Below are positions 23,979-35,767 of a DNA stretch of 64,000 bases, in pieces (the stretch's first letter is position 1; the number at the start of each line of letters is the position of its first letter). Below the pieces are notes generated by a model, which had not been told where the DNA came from, made no database searches, and was given only the letters and a program-made list of their open reading frames with translations. Position numbers and translations under genes: made by a program. This DNA is from Fomitopsis serialis (taxonomy: Eukaryota > Basidiomycota > Agaricomycetes > Polyporales > Fomitopsidaceae), in the NCBI RefSeq assembly GCF_022376445.1, contig NW_025954970.1:496001-560000 (forward strand). The letters are read 5' to 3'.

Positions 23979-24290
23979 ATGGCGCAATACTCAATGGTCA
24001 ACGGTACGGTCACGTTCCAAACAGCTACGGACAGCTGGAACACCACTGTCAACACAACCGGTTCCGAGCTCCCCCGCCCTCGACCGCGCGTCGTCCTCCG
24101 AGCTAAAGAGAAAGAGGATCTATGGTTCTCCGACGCCACGGCCATGCTCATCATCGCCGCACTTACGCTGCTGGACCTCTACGCGACGTACTTCAAGCTG
24201 CGCTGGCGACTCTCTCGGCGACCTCAGGCTGCACAGTGCGACGTGCCCCGACCTGAGCCGCAGCCTGAGCCTCGCGAACCTGCGGAGTGA
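23979..24290 (+). CDS. small single-pass membrane protein
   Basis: Intronless 103-residue frame, MAQYSMVNGTVTFQTATD at the start, with three possible N-glycosylation sites (NGT, NTT, NTT), one hydrophobic helix (AMLIIAALTLLDLYATYF, about residues 54-71), then a basic stretch and a Pro/Glu-rich end. No family is recognised. It is supported as a gene by a second, damaged copy at 30,104 in the same position behind another ABM gene. The likely arrangement is N-terminus outside and short basic tail inside. Confidence 0.55.
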   Translation: MAQYSMVNGTVTFQTATDSWNTTVNTTGSELPRPRPRVVLRAKEKEDLWFSDATAMLIIAALTLLDLYATYFKLRWRLSRRPQAAQCDVPRPEPQPEPREPAE

Positions 24291-25960
24291 AGTGATACCC
24301 CGGACAAGAATTCTCGTTCGAATTGGACTCTGTTCTCGTCTTGAGTACACAAACTATCTCGTCGATCTCTGCAACAATCCTCTTTGGCACTTCGTCTGTC
24401 TGCGACACCATCGATCGTGGGATGTCTCTAGTTGCGAGGCTTGCGTTGTAATGATGAAGCAGGTATGCGGAACTGATATTGTGCCACCGTGCCCGTTGCT
24501 TACTCACGGCCTGAGTCCCGCGCAAGATCTCTATCGAAGCTTTCGCAAAAGCCACTGCGAAGGACTCATCACATCCCGAACGCGTCCCCTTCACCTGCCT
24601 AACTTCCCGGATCCGGTTTCTGAATCTCTGCGCGTCCCTACCACCCTGAGGCCCATCCTTGCCTGTAGAGCCAGCCGTTTACTCGTCCTGCGTGAATGAC
24701 TTCATAGTGTGACAAGTTGAGCGGAGGAGGGCGAAAAGAGATGGACTCGGACGCATGCTCCATTGCCAACGGCACGTCATGATTGATTGATGACCTACGA
24801 AGAACCTAATCTGACATTCCAGACATATCATGTAGCCGCTCACCACAAGCCTTCGACAGAGAAGTTGTTCTGTGCGGTATTCATTGCCACACTGAATAGT
24901 GCCCGAATCTCTGTTGTCCGGGGTTCTGAGACCACAGTAACTGTACGAGCGTGGTTTGGGAATCTGTCAGGGCGTTGTTTGCGTCAATTCCGCTACCTGT
25001 TGAGTCAGTCAACTGTCAATTGCATCAGAACTTATGTGATACGTATCACTTTGCCAACTTCAAGTTCGCAACCATTGACCACCATCATGCATAATGATTC
25101 TGAGCAGAACTTAATGTTCTTCCTGATATCTGGCATGTGAAGAGGTCATTGAGAGCCCATGCCCTCTGGGAAGTCTGCAATCATACTTTGGTGAGTCCGG
25201 TGATTTTAAGTGAAAGCGCTGACATGTCCAATAATCAACGGAAGCTGAGCCATGTACAGCCCCGGCCGTGTTAGCTATGCGACGATCCTCAAACTTACTT
25301 TCCGTCTGACGTATCCCCGTACGTTCTCCTTCTGCCACCATTTCGAACAATCTGATACATCCTTGGCATCTGTTGACTCTGTAGATAACCGTAAACGCGT
25401 TGCCCAACATCTACGGTGATTTAATGAGCCATCGCATTGGCTATGGCTCGTTGAATCATCTGCACGCGAAGGGCGCACTTCCGCCCTTTGCCCCGTGGGC
25501 AGTGCGAACAGGCTTCTGGCAGAAGTCCGTGGTTTATCGCCCTATCTATTGATGCTGCGCCCAAAGCCAGTAGCATACTCTTGGTGAGTGGTGGTTTCCC
25601 TTCTTACCACCGAACAATGTACATGGATATGTAGGCTTACCACTAGGTCTGTTTCGCTGCTAGCATGCGGTAGCGGTATACGCATGCTGAATCATCTCGC
25701 GCAAGATCCATCATAACGTACTCTTTAGTCGTTAAGGTAATGTTCGCCGTGAAGGTAAAATGATGATGATACTTGATGATATATGTTAACGTTCCGGGAT
25801 TTGTACGGGCTTTGATACATACGCCCTGAGCTAACCATGTTAAGCCGCCTCAAAGTGCGCCCAGCTGCATGGAGTCAGTTTACTCCAAGTAAGTTTCTGT
25901 GGTGTTGGACAACGGCGGGACATCGCGGTGACTGGTAGTAGTAGGCGGCGTCCCGCACAT

Positions 25961-25968
25961 TATAAAAG
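25961..25968 (+). promoter_or_regulatory. TATA box of DUF6533 copy d
   Basis: TATAAAAG 56 bases before the ATG at 26017. The duplicate copy e has GATAAAAG at the same spacing (49,572), a change in the first base of the box. Confidence 0.6.
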
Positions 25969-26016
25969 ACCGCATCTGCGAAGCTCGACGCAAGATCGCG
26001 TACACATCCCCCAGTT

Positions 26017-27807
26017 ATGTCTGATGACATCACTGCCGCAATTATCACCATAGTCAACGGCCAGTGCGTGCACAATCTCACCCAATGTTCCTGTCATCGG
26101 CACTGCGCCATTATTAACATTCGGGTGTCGCAGATACGTTCAGAACTGTTGCTACATTGCTGCATTTGGTGTGTACCGGTACCCAACGCCTGTTTGCTCC
26201 CACAGACAGCGTACTGATGCGTGCGCCTTGTGCCTTCACAGCGATCTACCTGTTTGACCATGCCATCACGCTTGGGGATCAGATTGACCACATATGGCGC
26301 CGACGCTTTTCTGGGGTGACGGCGCTGTTCATCGCGCTTCACCTCTCGACCATCGCGGTGTACGTGCTGTACATTGTGTTGGTTCCCAACAACATTAGTT
26401 GCCACGTACGTCGCATCCAAGGCTATAGCTTGTATGCTGACCCAATTCTTCGATAGTCGTACGTCTCGTTGTTCTGCGTTGAAGATATGCGGCACTGATC
26501 ATATTTGGTCTCTTCAAAGTGATTGGATAGCAGACATTCTGTATGGGATCGCTGGGCTGATTCAAGGCCTTGTTGTTGGAGGTACGATACGGGGTCTCTA
26601 GCAGAACATGCCCAACTGACGGTGATACAGCTATCGGTGCTCTGCGTATCTATGCCATCAACGGATGTGACTGGCGGCTGCCTACGCTTATTTTCTTTCT
26701 ATCGTTCTTGACTCTGGTTAGCACCGTTGTACGTCTACCAGAATCGCGCTTTGATGGCTTCTGCTGATTCTTTCGGCAGTACTACTGTGTGTCTCTTACG
26801 ACAGGGTCTCTGCTGCCGTACATCAATGCCTGTGTCATCTACCCGACTAATCCGGAGATATACACCAAGTAAGATCTCTCCTTCAGTCTGAGACAAACTC
26901 CATACTGACAGTCACCTGTGTACTGCCCAGATGTGCGTACACCTTCGTATCATTACCGTCGTAGCTCAAGTAACACTGGGATCGTTCTCGCATAACTGTA
27001 CACCAGTGTTCATCGTCTCTTCTGCATGTTCCATCGTAGCAGAGGCCCTCGTCGTGCTCAGCACGTGGAGATATACCTACGGCATGAAGAAGCTCGCACG
27101 GGAAGTCAATCAAGAGGTCTCGCTGACATACCTCCTCCTTAGAGACGGTGAGTACCGATCCTACAGTGAGGCGCTACCCTGCATCTGACCATTGATCGGC
27201 CCCATCCGTCAGGTACGATATACTTCGTGTGAGTGAATGATCCTTGGCGTGGCCGTTTTTCGGAGTGTACTGAGTATCTGTGGGTGTCAGTATGGTGCTC
27301 TTCTTGGAGGTGTTCGCTGCGATTGGCCAATATGTAACGGTGCGCCGGTCAACCAGATCCAGTCTGTCACGCCACTGAGCTAATCCCCCGTTCAGGTCTT
27401 CGCAGGCGTCTCTGGGTTCACATTCGCGTACGTTGCAGTGTTTTCCCGTGCACATCTCTTCACTGAAAGCTATCCCGATGCATCGCAGGCTTGTGACGGT
27501 CGTCCTCTCGCGATTCATCCTCAACCTCCGACGTGCCGCTCTCCGGCTGACGGTTGAAAAGCATCCCGGGCGAGGGACGAACTCGACATCTGCTTCCGGC
27601 CCACTTTCCTCCATATCAGAGCTCCAGTTCAACTCGCGCATTCTCGGCAGCCTCGGTGGTTCCCTGGCGTTTGGCTCGAGCGATGATGATGACAAGACAG
27701 GCAGCGCGGATGAATCGCTAGACGTGGAGGTGGAGGAAGCGGATGAGGCGGAAGAGCTGACGGTGGATGCAATCACGCAAGAAGAGAGGTGTATATCCGT
27801 CTCATGA
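26017..27807 (+). CDS. DUF6533-type seven-helix membrane protein, copy d
   Basis: The exon series is clear. Exon 1 codes MSDDITAAIITIVNG. Exon 2 gives QYVQNCCYIAAF. Exon 3 gives the domain core IYLFDHAITLGDQIDHIWRR with two helices and ends at a GTACGT donor after NNISCH. Then come DWIADILYGIAGLIQGLVVG, IGALRIYAINGCDWRLPTLI, and a cysteine-containing loop (YYCVSL...YINACVIYPTN). The block VFIVSSACSIVAEALVVLST ends in LLLRDG, and the last exon codes VVLSRFILNLRRAALRLTV with an acidic Ser-rich tail to TGA at 27805-27807. Phases match at the junctions checked, so the gene looks intact. It belongs to the uncharacterised GPCR-like fungal family. Confidence 0.78.
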
Positions 27808-28035
27808 GTCGGCTTGTGCGCCATCCGGGATCGGGATATTGCAGGCTGTTATGTACGATCACACTATGACTACCACTCGGACTCACTGCTGCATGCGCAG
27901 AGGCCTGATTTCATCCAGAACGGATATTCGGGACGACGAACATGCAAGCCTAATTCGGGGATTTGAGGATCAGGAATTTCCGCTTATAACTGGGGATCCT
28001 CTTCAGAGACGAAGATGCTATCCTAGGGGAGTCAC

Positions 28036-28375
28036 GTCGTTCGGACTGGACTCTATTCTCGTCTCTAGTACACAACTAACTCGTCGATCTCTGCAGCAAC
28101 CCTCTTTGGCACTTGGTCTCTTTGCGACGATCGTGGGAGGTCTCTAGCTAGTTGCGAGGCTTGCATTGTAGTCATGAGGCAGGTACGCGGAACTGATATT
28201 ATGCCACCGTGCACGTTGCTTACTCACGGCCTCAGTTCCGCGCGAGATCTTTATCGAAGGCCTCGTAAAACCCACTGCGAAGGATTCACGACATCCCGAA
28301 GCGCGTCTCCTTCACAGTCCTAACTCCTCGGATCTGATTTTTCTGCGAGTCCCGACATCCATGAAGCCCATCCGG
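28036..28375 (+). repeat. stray copy of the small-membrane-protein 3' flank
   Basis: Matches the sequence just downstream of the small membrane protein gene (about 24,325-24,665) and of its damaged copy (about 30,415-30,760), including ACACAAxTAxCTCGTCGATCTCTGCA and GGAACTGATATT. The gene itself is absent here, so this is a leftover from an earlier copy of the module. Confidence 0.7.
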
Positions 28376-28743
28376 CTATAGGTACGGCGTTGGCAGACCC
28401 TTGGGCCTACAGTAGCGGGAGGCGAGACCCCGGTCGGTCCAGCGGCGGGCTCACGCCACATCCATCGTTCGTTGCCGCTCAGCTCCTCCCAGTCCAAGTG
28501 TGCATTTCCACTGGCTCACGTTTCACTATTCATACTAAGACTTAGTCGGTGAGCACATGAACTTTGTGCTCACGGTTTCTTTCGCTGTGGCTGCTGCCGC
28601 TCAGTGATATGGCATCATACGCCCGCCTTACATACAACATACCGGTACCGCGGCCTGATGCATTGATGTCTGCCGCCATGTTATCCATCTCCTGACCTCA
28701 TCACCTCCCATCGGTCAGCGCCACGAGCCTCGGGACACAAACG

Positions 28744-28750
28744 TATAAAT
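28744..28750 (+). promoter_or_regulatory. TATA box of ABM-4
   Basis: TATAAAT within the block TATAAATTGAGACATG that recurs, with small changes, before ABM-2, ABM-5 and ABM-6. It lies 94 bases upstream of the ATG. Confidence 0.6.
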
Positions 28751-28837
28751 TGAGACATGGATACAAAGTGCCTCCCCTACCCTTGTCTCCTGGTCGCAAG
28801 AACACACCTCACTGTTCTAACGTGCATAGCAACAGAC

Positions 28838-29729
28838 ATGGCCACCACCGTTGGACTGCTCGTTGCCGACCTTAAGGAGGGTATCGATAAGGAGGATGCG
28901 GTCCTCAAGAAGCTTCGCGAGGGTATGGCCAAGGGCGGGCTCATTGAGCGCCAGTCGTACGGCTTCAGCGTCGAACATCCTCAAAGGCTCTACTGGACTC
29001 TCTGTAAGCATACCTTCGATTCATGTAATTGACCATCGTTTATTCGCCGCGTGCGCTTGACTAGACTTCGAGAACGGGTTCGAGCGGAAGGACTTCAAGT
29101 GGCCCGAGGCTGAGTACGGCAACTTCGTCGACGATCTCAAGTGGATCACCACCGCCGACTATACGCGCTACTACTTCGATTTCCCCTCGTTCCCGCATGC
29201 CATCATCGCCGCACCTGTCACCGAAATTGTACGTTTTCGTATTCTCGTCTTGGTGTCCGCAAGCTGATGATGATCGCCCGTCTGATGCAGGCCATCGGCA
29301 CCCTCAAGGCGGATGCCGACCTAGCCGCTTTCAAGCCTGTCATGGAAGCTGTTATTGAGAACATCAAGCATTCCCTCCCATACACGACGCGGGGTACTCT
29401 ATCACAACGGAGGCTGGAGCCAAGCCCGTCGTGGTTCTGCTCATTGGCTGGGACTCGATCGAGGTGCGTAATACCCTCTTTCGTCTTCTACTCCTACTGC
29501 TAGTGCCGACCCCTCTGACTGTTGACTGAGTGCGACCTCGACGTCCCCGAAACCACCTTGATTTATTTCCTCGTTTCCACTCTTACCATGACATTCCGGG
29601 ACTGATGCATACTCCCAGGCTCATAAGTCTGTATCCGCGATCCCTGAGAACCAGGCGAAGGTGGTACCCTTGCACGCATTCGCCGAGAAGGTCGACATCG
29701 TCCACGTCTCGTTTATCGACAAAGTGTAG
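28838..29729 (+). CDS. ABM-like two-barrel protein, copy ABM-4 (frame slip in exon 3)
   Basis: Exon 1 is intact: MATTVGLLVADLKEGIDKED, a KKLREGMAKGG helix, then QSYGFSVEHPQRLYWTL to a GTAAGC donor (29,003). Exon 2 starts after GACTAG (29,067) and codes DFENGFERKDFKWPEAEYGN to APVTEI. Exon 3 (29,291) begins AIGTLKADADLAAFKPVMEA, then slips frame by one missing base near 29,370 before resuming as YSITTEAGAKPVVVL and LIGWDSIE. Exon 4 codes AHKSVSAIPENQAKV to VSFIDKV, TAG at 29727-29729. It shares promoter and 3' flank with ABM-5 but has gained a CCT repeat just behind the stop. Confidence 0.75.
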
Positions 29730-29742
29730 GACGATGTGCCAC

Positions 29743-29778
29743 CCTCCTCCTCCTCCTCCTCCTCCTCCTCCTCCTCCT
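29743..29778 (+). repeat. (CCT)12 microsatellite
   Basis: Twelve perfect CCT units start 14 bases after the ABM-4 stop, in its likely 3' untranslated region. The corresponding flank of ABM-5 (below 40,504 on the minus strand) lacks the expansion, although both share the following GGCGAGGTGGGTGG block. Confidence 0.95.
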
Positions 29779-30103
29779 TCCGGCGAGGTGGGTGGTAAAT
29801 ATTGACGAAGCCAGAGAGATTGTAGCATGGCACGCGAAATGTGTGAGAACTTATAGGTTTGTTGTTTATATGTCCCCAGACATCTACGTGTATTGCCTAA
29901 GTCCGTAAGATGCACCCGGTCATCTTCACCAGCCACCAGTTGCGAGGAACTCGGCGGTATGGGCGGCGGCGGTGGACGCCGAGAGGTGTTCCCACGCCAC
30001 TTTCGCGACCATGGCCCCTCTCTCCCCGTCGACTTGCCCTCGGATTCAAGTTCAAGCTTCCACGTCCTCCGACTCCGTTCTTGATACTCCTCAACCCCGC
30101 ATC

Positions 30104-30391
30104 ATGGCAAAATACGTGATGTTAAACGGCACCGTCACGTTCCAAACAGACACGGAGAGCTGGAACACGTCCGTTAACACGACCGATTCCGAGCTACCCC
30201 GCCTCGACCGCGCGTCGTCCTCCGAGCAGAGAAAGAGAATCTGTGATTCTCTGACGGTACGGCCATGCTTATCATCGACGCACTCACGCTGCTCGCCTCT
30301 ACGCAACGCACTTCAAGCTACACTGGCGACACCTCGGCGGCCTGCGCAGTGCGACACGCCCCAACCTGAGCTTCGCGAGCCCGCGGAGTGA
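30104..30391 (+). pseudogene. damaged copy of the small membrane protein
   Basis: Starts MAKYVMLNGTVTFQTDTESW, matching the gene at 23,979, then loses frame by a one-base shortfall near 30,205 and has further small indels around 30,230 and 30,300. The DNA of the membrane helix is still recognisable but is no longer read in frame. The ancestral stop context CGGAGTGA survives at 30,384-30,391. It sits behind ABM-4 as the intact copy sits behind ABM-3. Confidence 0.72.
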
Positions 30392-31791
30392 TTCCCGGAC
30401 AAGACACCTCCTTCGAACTGGACTCCTTAGTACACAAACTATCTCGTCGCTCTCTGCAACGACTATCTTGGCACTGTGTCTCTTTGCGACACCTTCATCA
30501 CTGGGGGTCTCTAGCGTGACTAGTTGTCAGGCTTGCGTCGTAGTCATGAAGCCGGTATGTGAATACTGGTGTTTTGCCACCGTACACGTTGCTTACTCGC
30601 GGCCTCAGTCCCGCGCAAGATCTCTATCGAAGGCCTCGCAAAAGCCGCCGCGAAGGATTCACCGCATCCCAAAATGCGTCCCCTTCACAGGCTTAACTTC
30701 CTCCCGTTTCCCGGATCCGATTTCCCTGCGAAGCCCTGTCTTCCTAAAGCCTATTCTGGTCTGTAGAGCCAGCCGTCTACTACGCATGCCCAGATAACGC
30801 ATGGGCTCAGTCGGAGGCCCTGCTTAAATTGCCTCGGCCTGCGGCCTTGTGGTATACCCACCTGGGACGAACTGTGCTCTCCTTGTCGGTTTCATCTGGA
30901 CGTTGACGATGCGTCTGGTTGTTCTCACTCCGTCTGGGAACCTGCGCTCGGATCCTTTTCATCTATTCTCTTGGTCACCCAGTCGTCGGCCGACGAGAAC
31001 TGGATCTTGGCAACTGAAGGATTCGAGGACGGCTACGCTGCCATGACATTCCCGCTGGACACTGGCAGGTGGTCGGTCCGTATTCGCGAATCTTGGGCGT
31101 TCGGCGATTTTCTTTGACTCACCAAACGAAGGCGCTGTGAGTGTTTAGGGGTCTAGGTTGTTATTGAATGCTCTCTGTCTACTATGCTAGGCATCTGCCG
31201 CTCCCATTAATCGCCGTGCTGTGCTGTGCTGACACCGAGCTGCGCGTGTGAGTCAATCGCGAGCTGCGGGCCGCGTAGGCTCCGGGCGTAAGTTTGCCTC
31301 GAGGAGATCTTCTTCACTGTCTTATAATATTGTCGTCGATCGCTCCCACTCGAACGACACACAGCAAGTAAGGCTTGGCTATTACAGTATTCCCCAGGTC
31401 TTCTCCGTGCCCTCGAGCGTCTCGACCGAAGCGCCGTATGGCATCCTCCCTGCCATCATCTGATGTCACTCATGCTGCAGCCCAACGTGATCCCCGAATC
31501 AAAACATTGCTTTCCCCGCTCGCCTTGAACCCGTCGTAATACGTCTGCGCTGTGCAAGTATCTCTTTCTATGCTGGGAATCCGGACTTGCGGGACCCGCG
31601 TGGACGGGATGCTCTCGAGGCCGGACAAGACAAGGGTGCAAATATGTTGGATCTACCACTCTCACCGCCTCCGAATATAGACCACAGGCTTCCATCACGC
31701 TCATTTCACCAGAATTCTTCCGGCACTTGCGGTCCTCGGAATCACCGCAGGACGCGGTCATGGGGTTCCCGAACGTGCTACCGCTCACCTC
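30392..31791. other. intergenic; module flank then beta-mannosidase upstream region
   Basis: The first 370 bases are the duplicated flank of the small membrane protein gene. The rest has no gene I can support. Confidence 0.5.
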
Positions 31792-31798
31792 TATAAAG
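31792..31798 (+). promoter_or_regulatory. TATA box of the beta-mannosidase gene
   Basis: TATAAAG 62 bases before the ATG at 31854. Confidence 0.55.
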
Positions 31799-31853
31799 CC
31801 TCGCTCCGCGTCCACTCTCCCAACATCGCACCGAGCCAGCGACCGGTCGCAAA

Positions 31854-34800
31854 ATGTGGTCCCTCGCTGCCAGAGCGCTGCTCGCGGCGTGCCTGCCCGT
31901 GCTCGCGCGTGCGGATGTCTACAGTCTCGCCGACCTTTCGTGGACGCTGCACAACGAGAATGGCTCGATCGTCGTCCCCGCGAAGGTGCCCTCGCAGGCG
32001 CATCTCGACCTTCTAGCCGCTGGCGTCATCGAGGAGCCGCTTCTAGGGCAGAACGGTGCGCTTCTTCTCCGCTTGTCTCCGTCCAGTGTACGGTACTGAG
32101 TGCGCGGTGTAGAGTTCTATCAGCGGTGGATCGTGAACGAGACCTGGACGTATACGGCTGACCTCACGCCGTTCACGCAGGCGGTTCCCCAGAGCCCGCT
32201 CCAAAAGACCCTCCTTGTCTTTTATGGCTTGGACACGGTTGCGAACATCGTATGTTCTTTCGACACTCCACTTCTCTGTATTGGCTAAATTGGTTTGATA
32301 CAGACTGTCGCTGGACATCCCGTCGCATGGGTGGACAACCAGTTCAGACAGTATGTCTACGATGTGACAGACCTGATCAACTCACCATCAGAGGCCGACA
32401 ACAATGTCACCGTAGTGTTCGAATCGGCGTATCTCTACGGCCTCAACGTCACCTCTATTACTTACGAAAACCCGCTGACGCCTGACGTAAGTATGTTCTC
32501 CAGTCACTCGAGCTACAAGTCTGAACCATGTACAGTTCGAGTACTCTGGCTTCCGGCAATATCTCCGCAAGACCCAATCTGACTTCGGATGGGACTGGGT
32601 AAGCAGAGGTTGGTTCATCTCTGCCTATATGCGTCTGACCCGCTGCAGGGCCCGGCATTCGTTCCCGCGGGAATCTTCCGCCCCGCGTACCTCGTCACCC
32701 TGACCGAAGTGCCCACCTTCGAGACCTCCACAGGCACACCCGCCGACTACCACTGCTCGCGTCCCAAGGCGGCGCGCTCTCATAGACCAGACGTCCGTCG
32801 AGGTCTCCAAGGCGGACAAGTCGCATATAGCACGCCAAACCAAGCCGCCGACTGGGTCGTCAACGTCACGCTCGGCGTGCGCTCCGTCCTGCCGTCGTTC
32901 AACCCCTCCATCACGATCACATCCCGGAGCTCGGCCTCAGCAGCGGGCCGCTCACCGTGCAGACCATCCCGGCGAGCACGGACGAGCCCACGTTCGTCAC
33001 CGCGAGCATGACCGTGCCAGAGGGCGTCCCCGCGCGGTGGTGGCCCGCGGACCTCGGCGCCCCGACGCTGTACAACGTCACGGTCACCCTCGCGCTCGGC
33101 GACATCCTTGGTACCACGATTGACGCCGCGTCGTTCACGGTGCGCTCGGGCTTCCGCACGATCGAGCTGCTCCAGACGCCGTATAGCGAGGAGGACATGC
33201 GAACAGGGGGATCACGCCGGGTGATCAGTGGCATTTCGCGGTCAACGGACAGGAGTTCTACACGAAGGGGACGAACATCATCCCGTTCGACCCGTTCTAT
33301 CCGAGGATCTCGACGGAGAAGGTGAGATGGGTGCTCGAGAGCGCGGTGCTCAGTGGTCAGAACATGGTCAGTAGCTTCGTCTTCGACTGCATTCACCGCG
33401 TTGACGTGTCCTGTGGGTAACTAGCTGCGCGTATGGGGTGGCGGTATCTACCAACCATCCGACGCACTCACGGGCGGGTACGACTTCTACTCACTCTGCG
33501 ACGAGCTCGGCATCCTCGCGTGGTCCGAGATGATCTTCAGCGACGCGACGTACCCGCTGAACGACTTCCTGCTGGAGTCGATCGCGCCCGAGGTGCGCGA
33601 GAACGTCCGCCGCATCAACAAGCACCCCAGCAACGTGCAGTGGGCAGGCGGAAACGAGATCGAGAACATCGTGATCGGGATCAACCAGACGTACGCGAAC
33701 GGGACGCATTATCTCGACGAGGTACGTGATGTCGGGGTTACGGTGTGTCGCGGTGCTGATGCGTGTGCAGTATGTGTACCTGTTCCAAGACTTCTTGTAC
33801 GACCTCACGTACGAGGTGCAGCAGTCGGTTCCGTACACCGACTGTTCGACGACGAATGGTATCCTAAGCTTGGATCCTCTGGTTCAAAGGTTTGATAACA
33901 AGACACCTGGGTACATCTATGGGAACACTGGTAAGCTGGACATGCGATTCCACGCGATGCGCTTCACTGATTAATTGTAGAGCGGTACAACTACGACGCC
34001 TCGCAGGCATTCAACTACAGCACATACCCTGTGTCGAGGTAGGCTGCACCATCCTCTCAAGAGGATACGAGCTGACGTGCTGGGACAGGTTTGTCAACGA
34101 GTTCGGGTGAGTGTCGACGCATCCACTATTCAGGCACGGTCTCTGAAGATTGGGTGTCAGCTTCCACTCGATGCCGTCCTTCTACAGCTGGGAAGAGGCG
34201 CTGACCTCGCCCGAGGATTTCTACTTCAACTCTTCCACTGTCGTTGCTCGTGACCACCACCCGCCCGCAGGGAGCCTCGCATGGCCGAACCCCAACGCCC
34301 CCCAAGGTCAAGGCCAGATGACGATGGGTGTCGAGTACTGGCTTCCCACGCCCAACACGACGGACACGAACCAGACCTTCGCGCAATGGTGCTACTCCAC
34401 GCAGATCTTCCAGTCCATGAACATGATCTCCGAAATCGCGTGGTACCGGCGCGGCGCGGGGCTCGGCGAGAACAACCTCGGCGCGCTCGTCTGGCAGCTG
34501 AACGACATCTGGCAGGCGCCGTCGTGGGCCGCGATCGAGTACAGCGGCCGGTGGAAGGTGCTCAACTACGGCATGGCCAGCATATACACGCCCGTCGTCG
34601 TCTATCCGTTCTGGACGCCGGACAACGAGACGCTCGACATCATGGTGACGAACGATCGGCCGTATGCGGTGAACGGGACGGCGCGGCTGACGTGGTACGA
34701 TTGGGCGGGGAACGATCTGTGGCCGATGGTGCATGAGTTCGAGGTACCGTCGCTGAACAACACGGTGGTGATGAGCATGCAGGGCTTCGAGGCGATCCTG

Positions 34801-35296
34801 CCGGAGGGTGCGACGCCGACGAGCGCCTGGATGCTGTTGAATGTTTCGACGACGCTGGCGGATGGCCGAACGGTGTTCATGGAGTCTTACGTGAGTGTGT
34901 CGTAGCTGTTTCGGCGCGCTCATCGTTCTTATATCTCCGCAGTACACTCCTGCGTCGCTCGCGGACGCTGAGCTCGTCGACCCACAGGTGTCATTACTCC
35001 CGGGGCGAACTACACGTTCACTCTGTCCGCTCAGAGTGGTGTTGCTCCATATGCGTGGGTGGACCATCCTTCGGGGACTGTTGGTACTTCATCGACACCA
35101 CAACCGGAGCGCCGTCCAACGGGTTCTACCTTGTGCCAGGGATTGACCGCACGGTGAGTGTCCTTCCGTGACCTGTTAAGATCGTTCTGACACCCATGGT
35201 AGTTCAATTTGTGCAGAATGCTGCACTGTCGACAGTTACGGACCCGGATCCAGAAGATTTCGTGGTGAGTCGGTATGGAACAATACGCACATTTAA
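31854..35296 (+). CDS. secreted GH2 beta-mannosidase, with several frame slips
   Basis: Hydrolyses terminal beta-1,4-mannosides from manno-oligosaccharides, outside the cell. A signal peptide (MWSLAARALLAACLPVLARA) precedes DVYSLADLSWTLHNENG. Twelve exons can be placed, e.g. 31854-32055, 32113-32249, 32304-32486, 32536-32598, 32649-33366, 33425-33721, 33771-33930, 33981-34038, 34089-34106 and 34161-34890. GH2 blocks include the sugar-binding FGWDWGPAFVPAGIFRP, LRVWGGGIYQPSD and HPSNVQWAGGNEIEN with the acid/base Glu (codon 33656-33658). The nucleophile Glu lies in VNEFGFHSMPSF (codon 34099-34101). At least five one-base shortfalls break the frame: near 32,928, 33,202, 34,984, 35,082 and 35,267; 32,715-32,812 is also doubtful. 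Catalytic residues survive. The terminal motif WNNTHI is followed by TAA. Confidence 0.88.
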
Positions 35297-35767
35297 TGAA
35301 AGGTCCGCGTACGACGAGACATGCCTGTACGTCGTGAAGCCTGGAAAATTCATGTACCTTCTCTTCGCATGTTTCTGTAGCACCGTGCTGGCATCGCAAA
35401 CTTCGCTGCCGCATTACCTCGAGTGTACCTCGCGCTCGGACCTTCATGCAAGCGCCTACCAACGGTCGCGGGCGCCGGACGTTTTCCCCGCTTGCTTGTT
35501 CGACAACGGGTGTCAGCCTCTGCGCGAGGCAATGCACATACCACCGTCTGGCGCATGTGTGGACTCATTCACAGGAAATCGGTATGAGCGGTGCGCCCGC
35601 TAGCAAGTGGTCAGGCTCGATATACAATGTGAAATACAACATAATTCGGCACTCGCCGAAAGACTACGAGGCCTTTGTTGTCGATATGTCATTCACTGAC
35701 GTGACACTACCAACCGACGAAGCACATATCACACGCTGCGATCGGTCTACAGAACAGCGTCTCCCGA

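Larger units (their letters stand above)
25012..27830 (+). repeat. segmental duplication, unit D
   Basis: Direct duplicate of 48,618-51,450. It contains about 1 kb of non-coding sequence (shared landmarks: TTGCATCAG near 25,020, CATTGGCTATGGCTCGTTGAATCA near 25,434, GTACTCTTTAGTCGTTAAGG near 25,717, GCATGGAGTCAGTTTACTCCA near 25,867) and the complete DUF6533 copy d. Similarity fades shortly after the DUF6533 stop. No target-site duplication or terminal repeat was recognised. Confidence 0.85.

Noticed and set aside
25111..25410. Possible small protein in the non-coding part of units D and E (minus strand)
   Set aside because: The related frame in unit E (48,638-48,850) diverges in length and reading frame, as expected for non-coding duplicated DNA.
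34126..35067. Minus-strand frame of 313 codons opposite the beta-mannosidase
   Set aside because: Opposite strand of a well-supported GH2 exon containing the catalytic region; low-complexity Arg/His/Val product.
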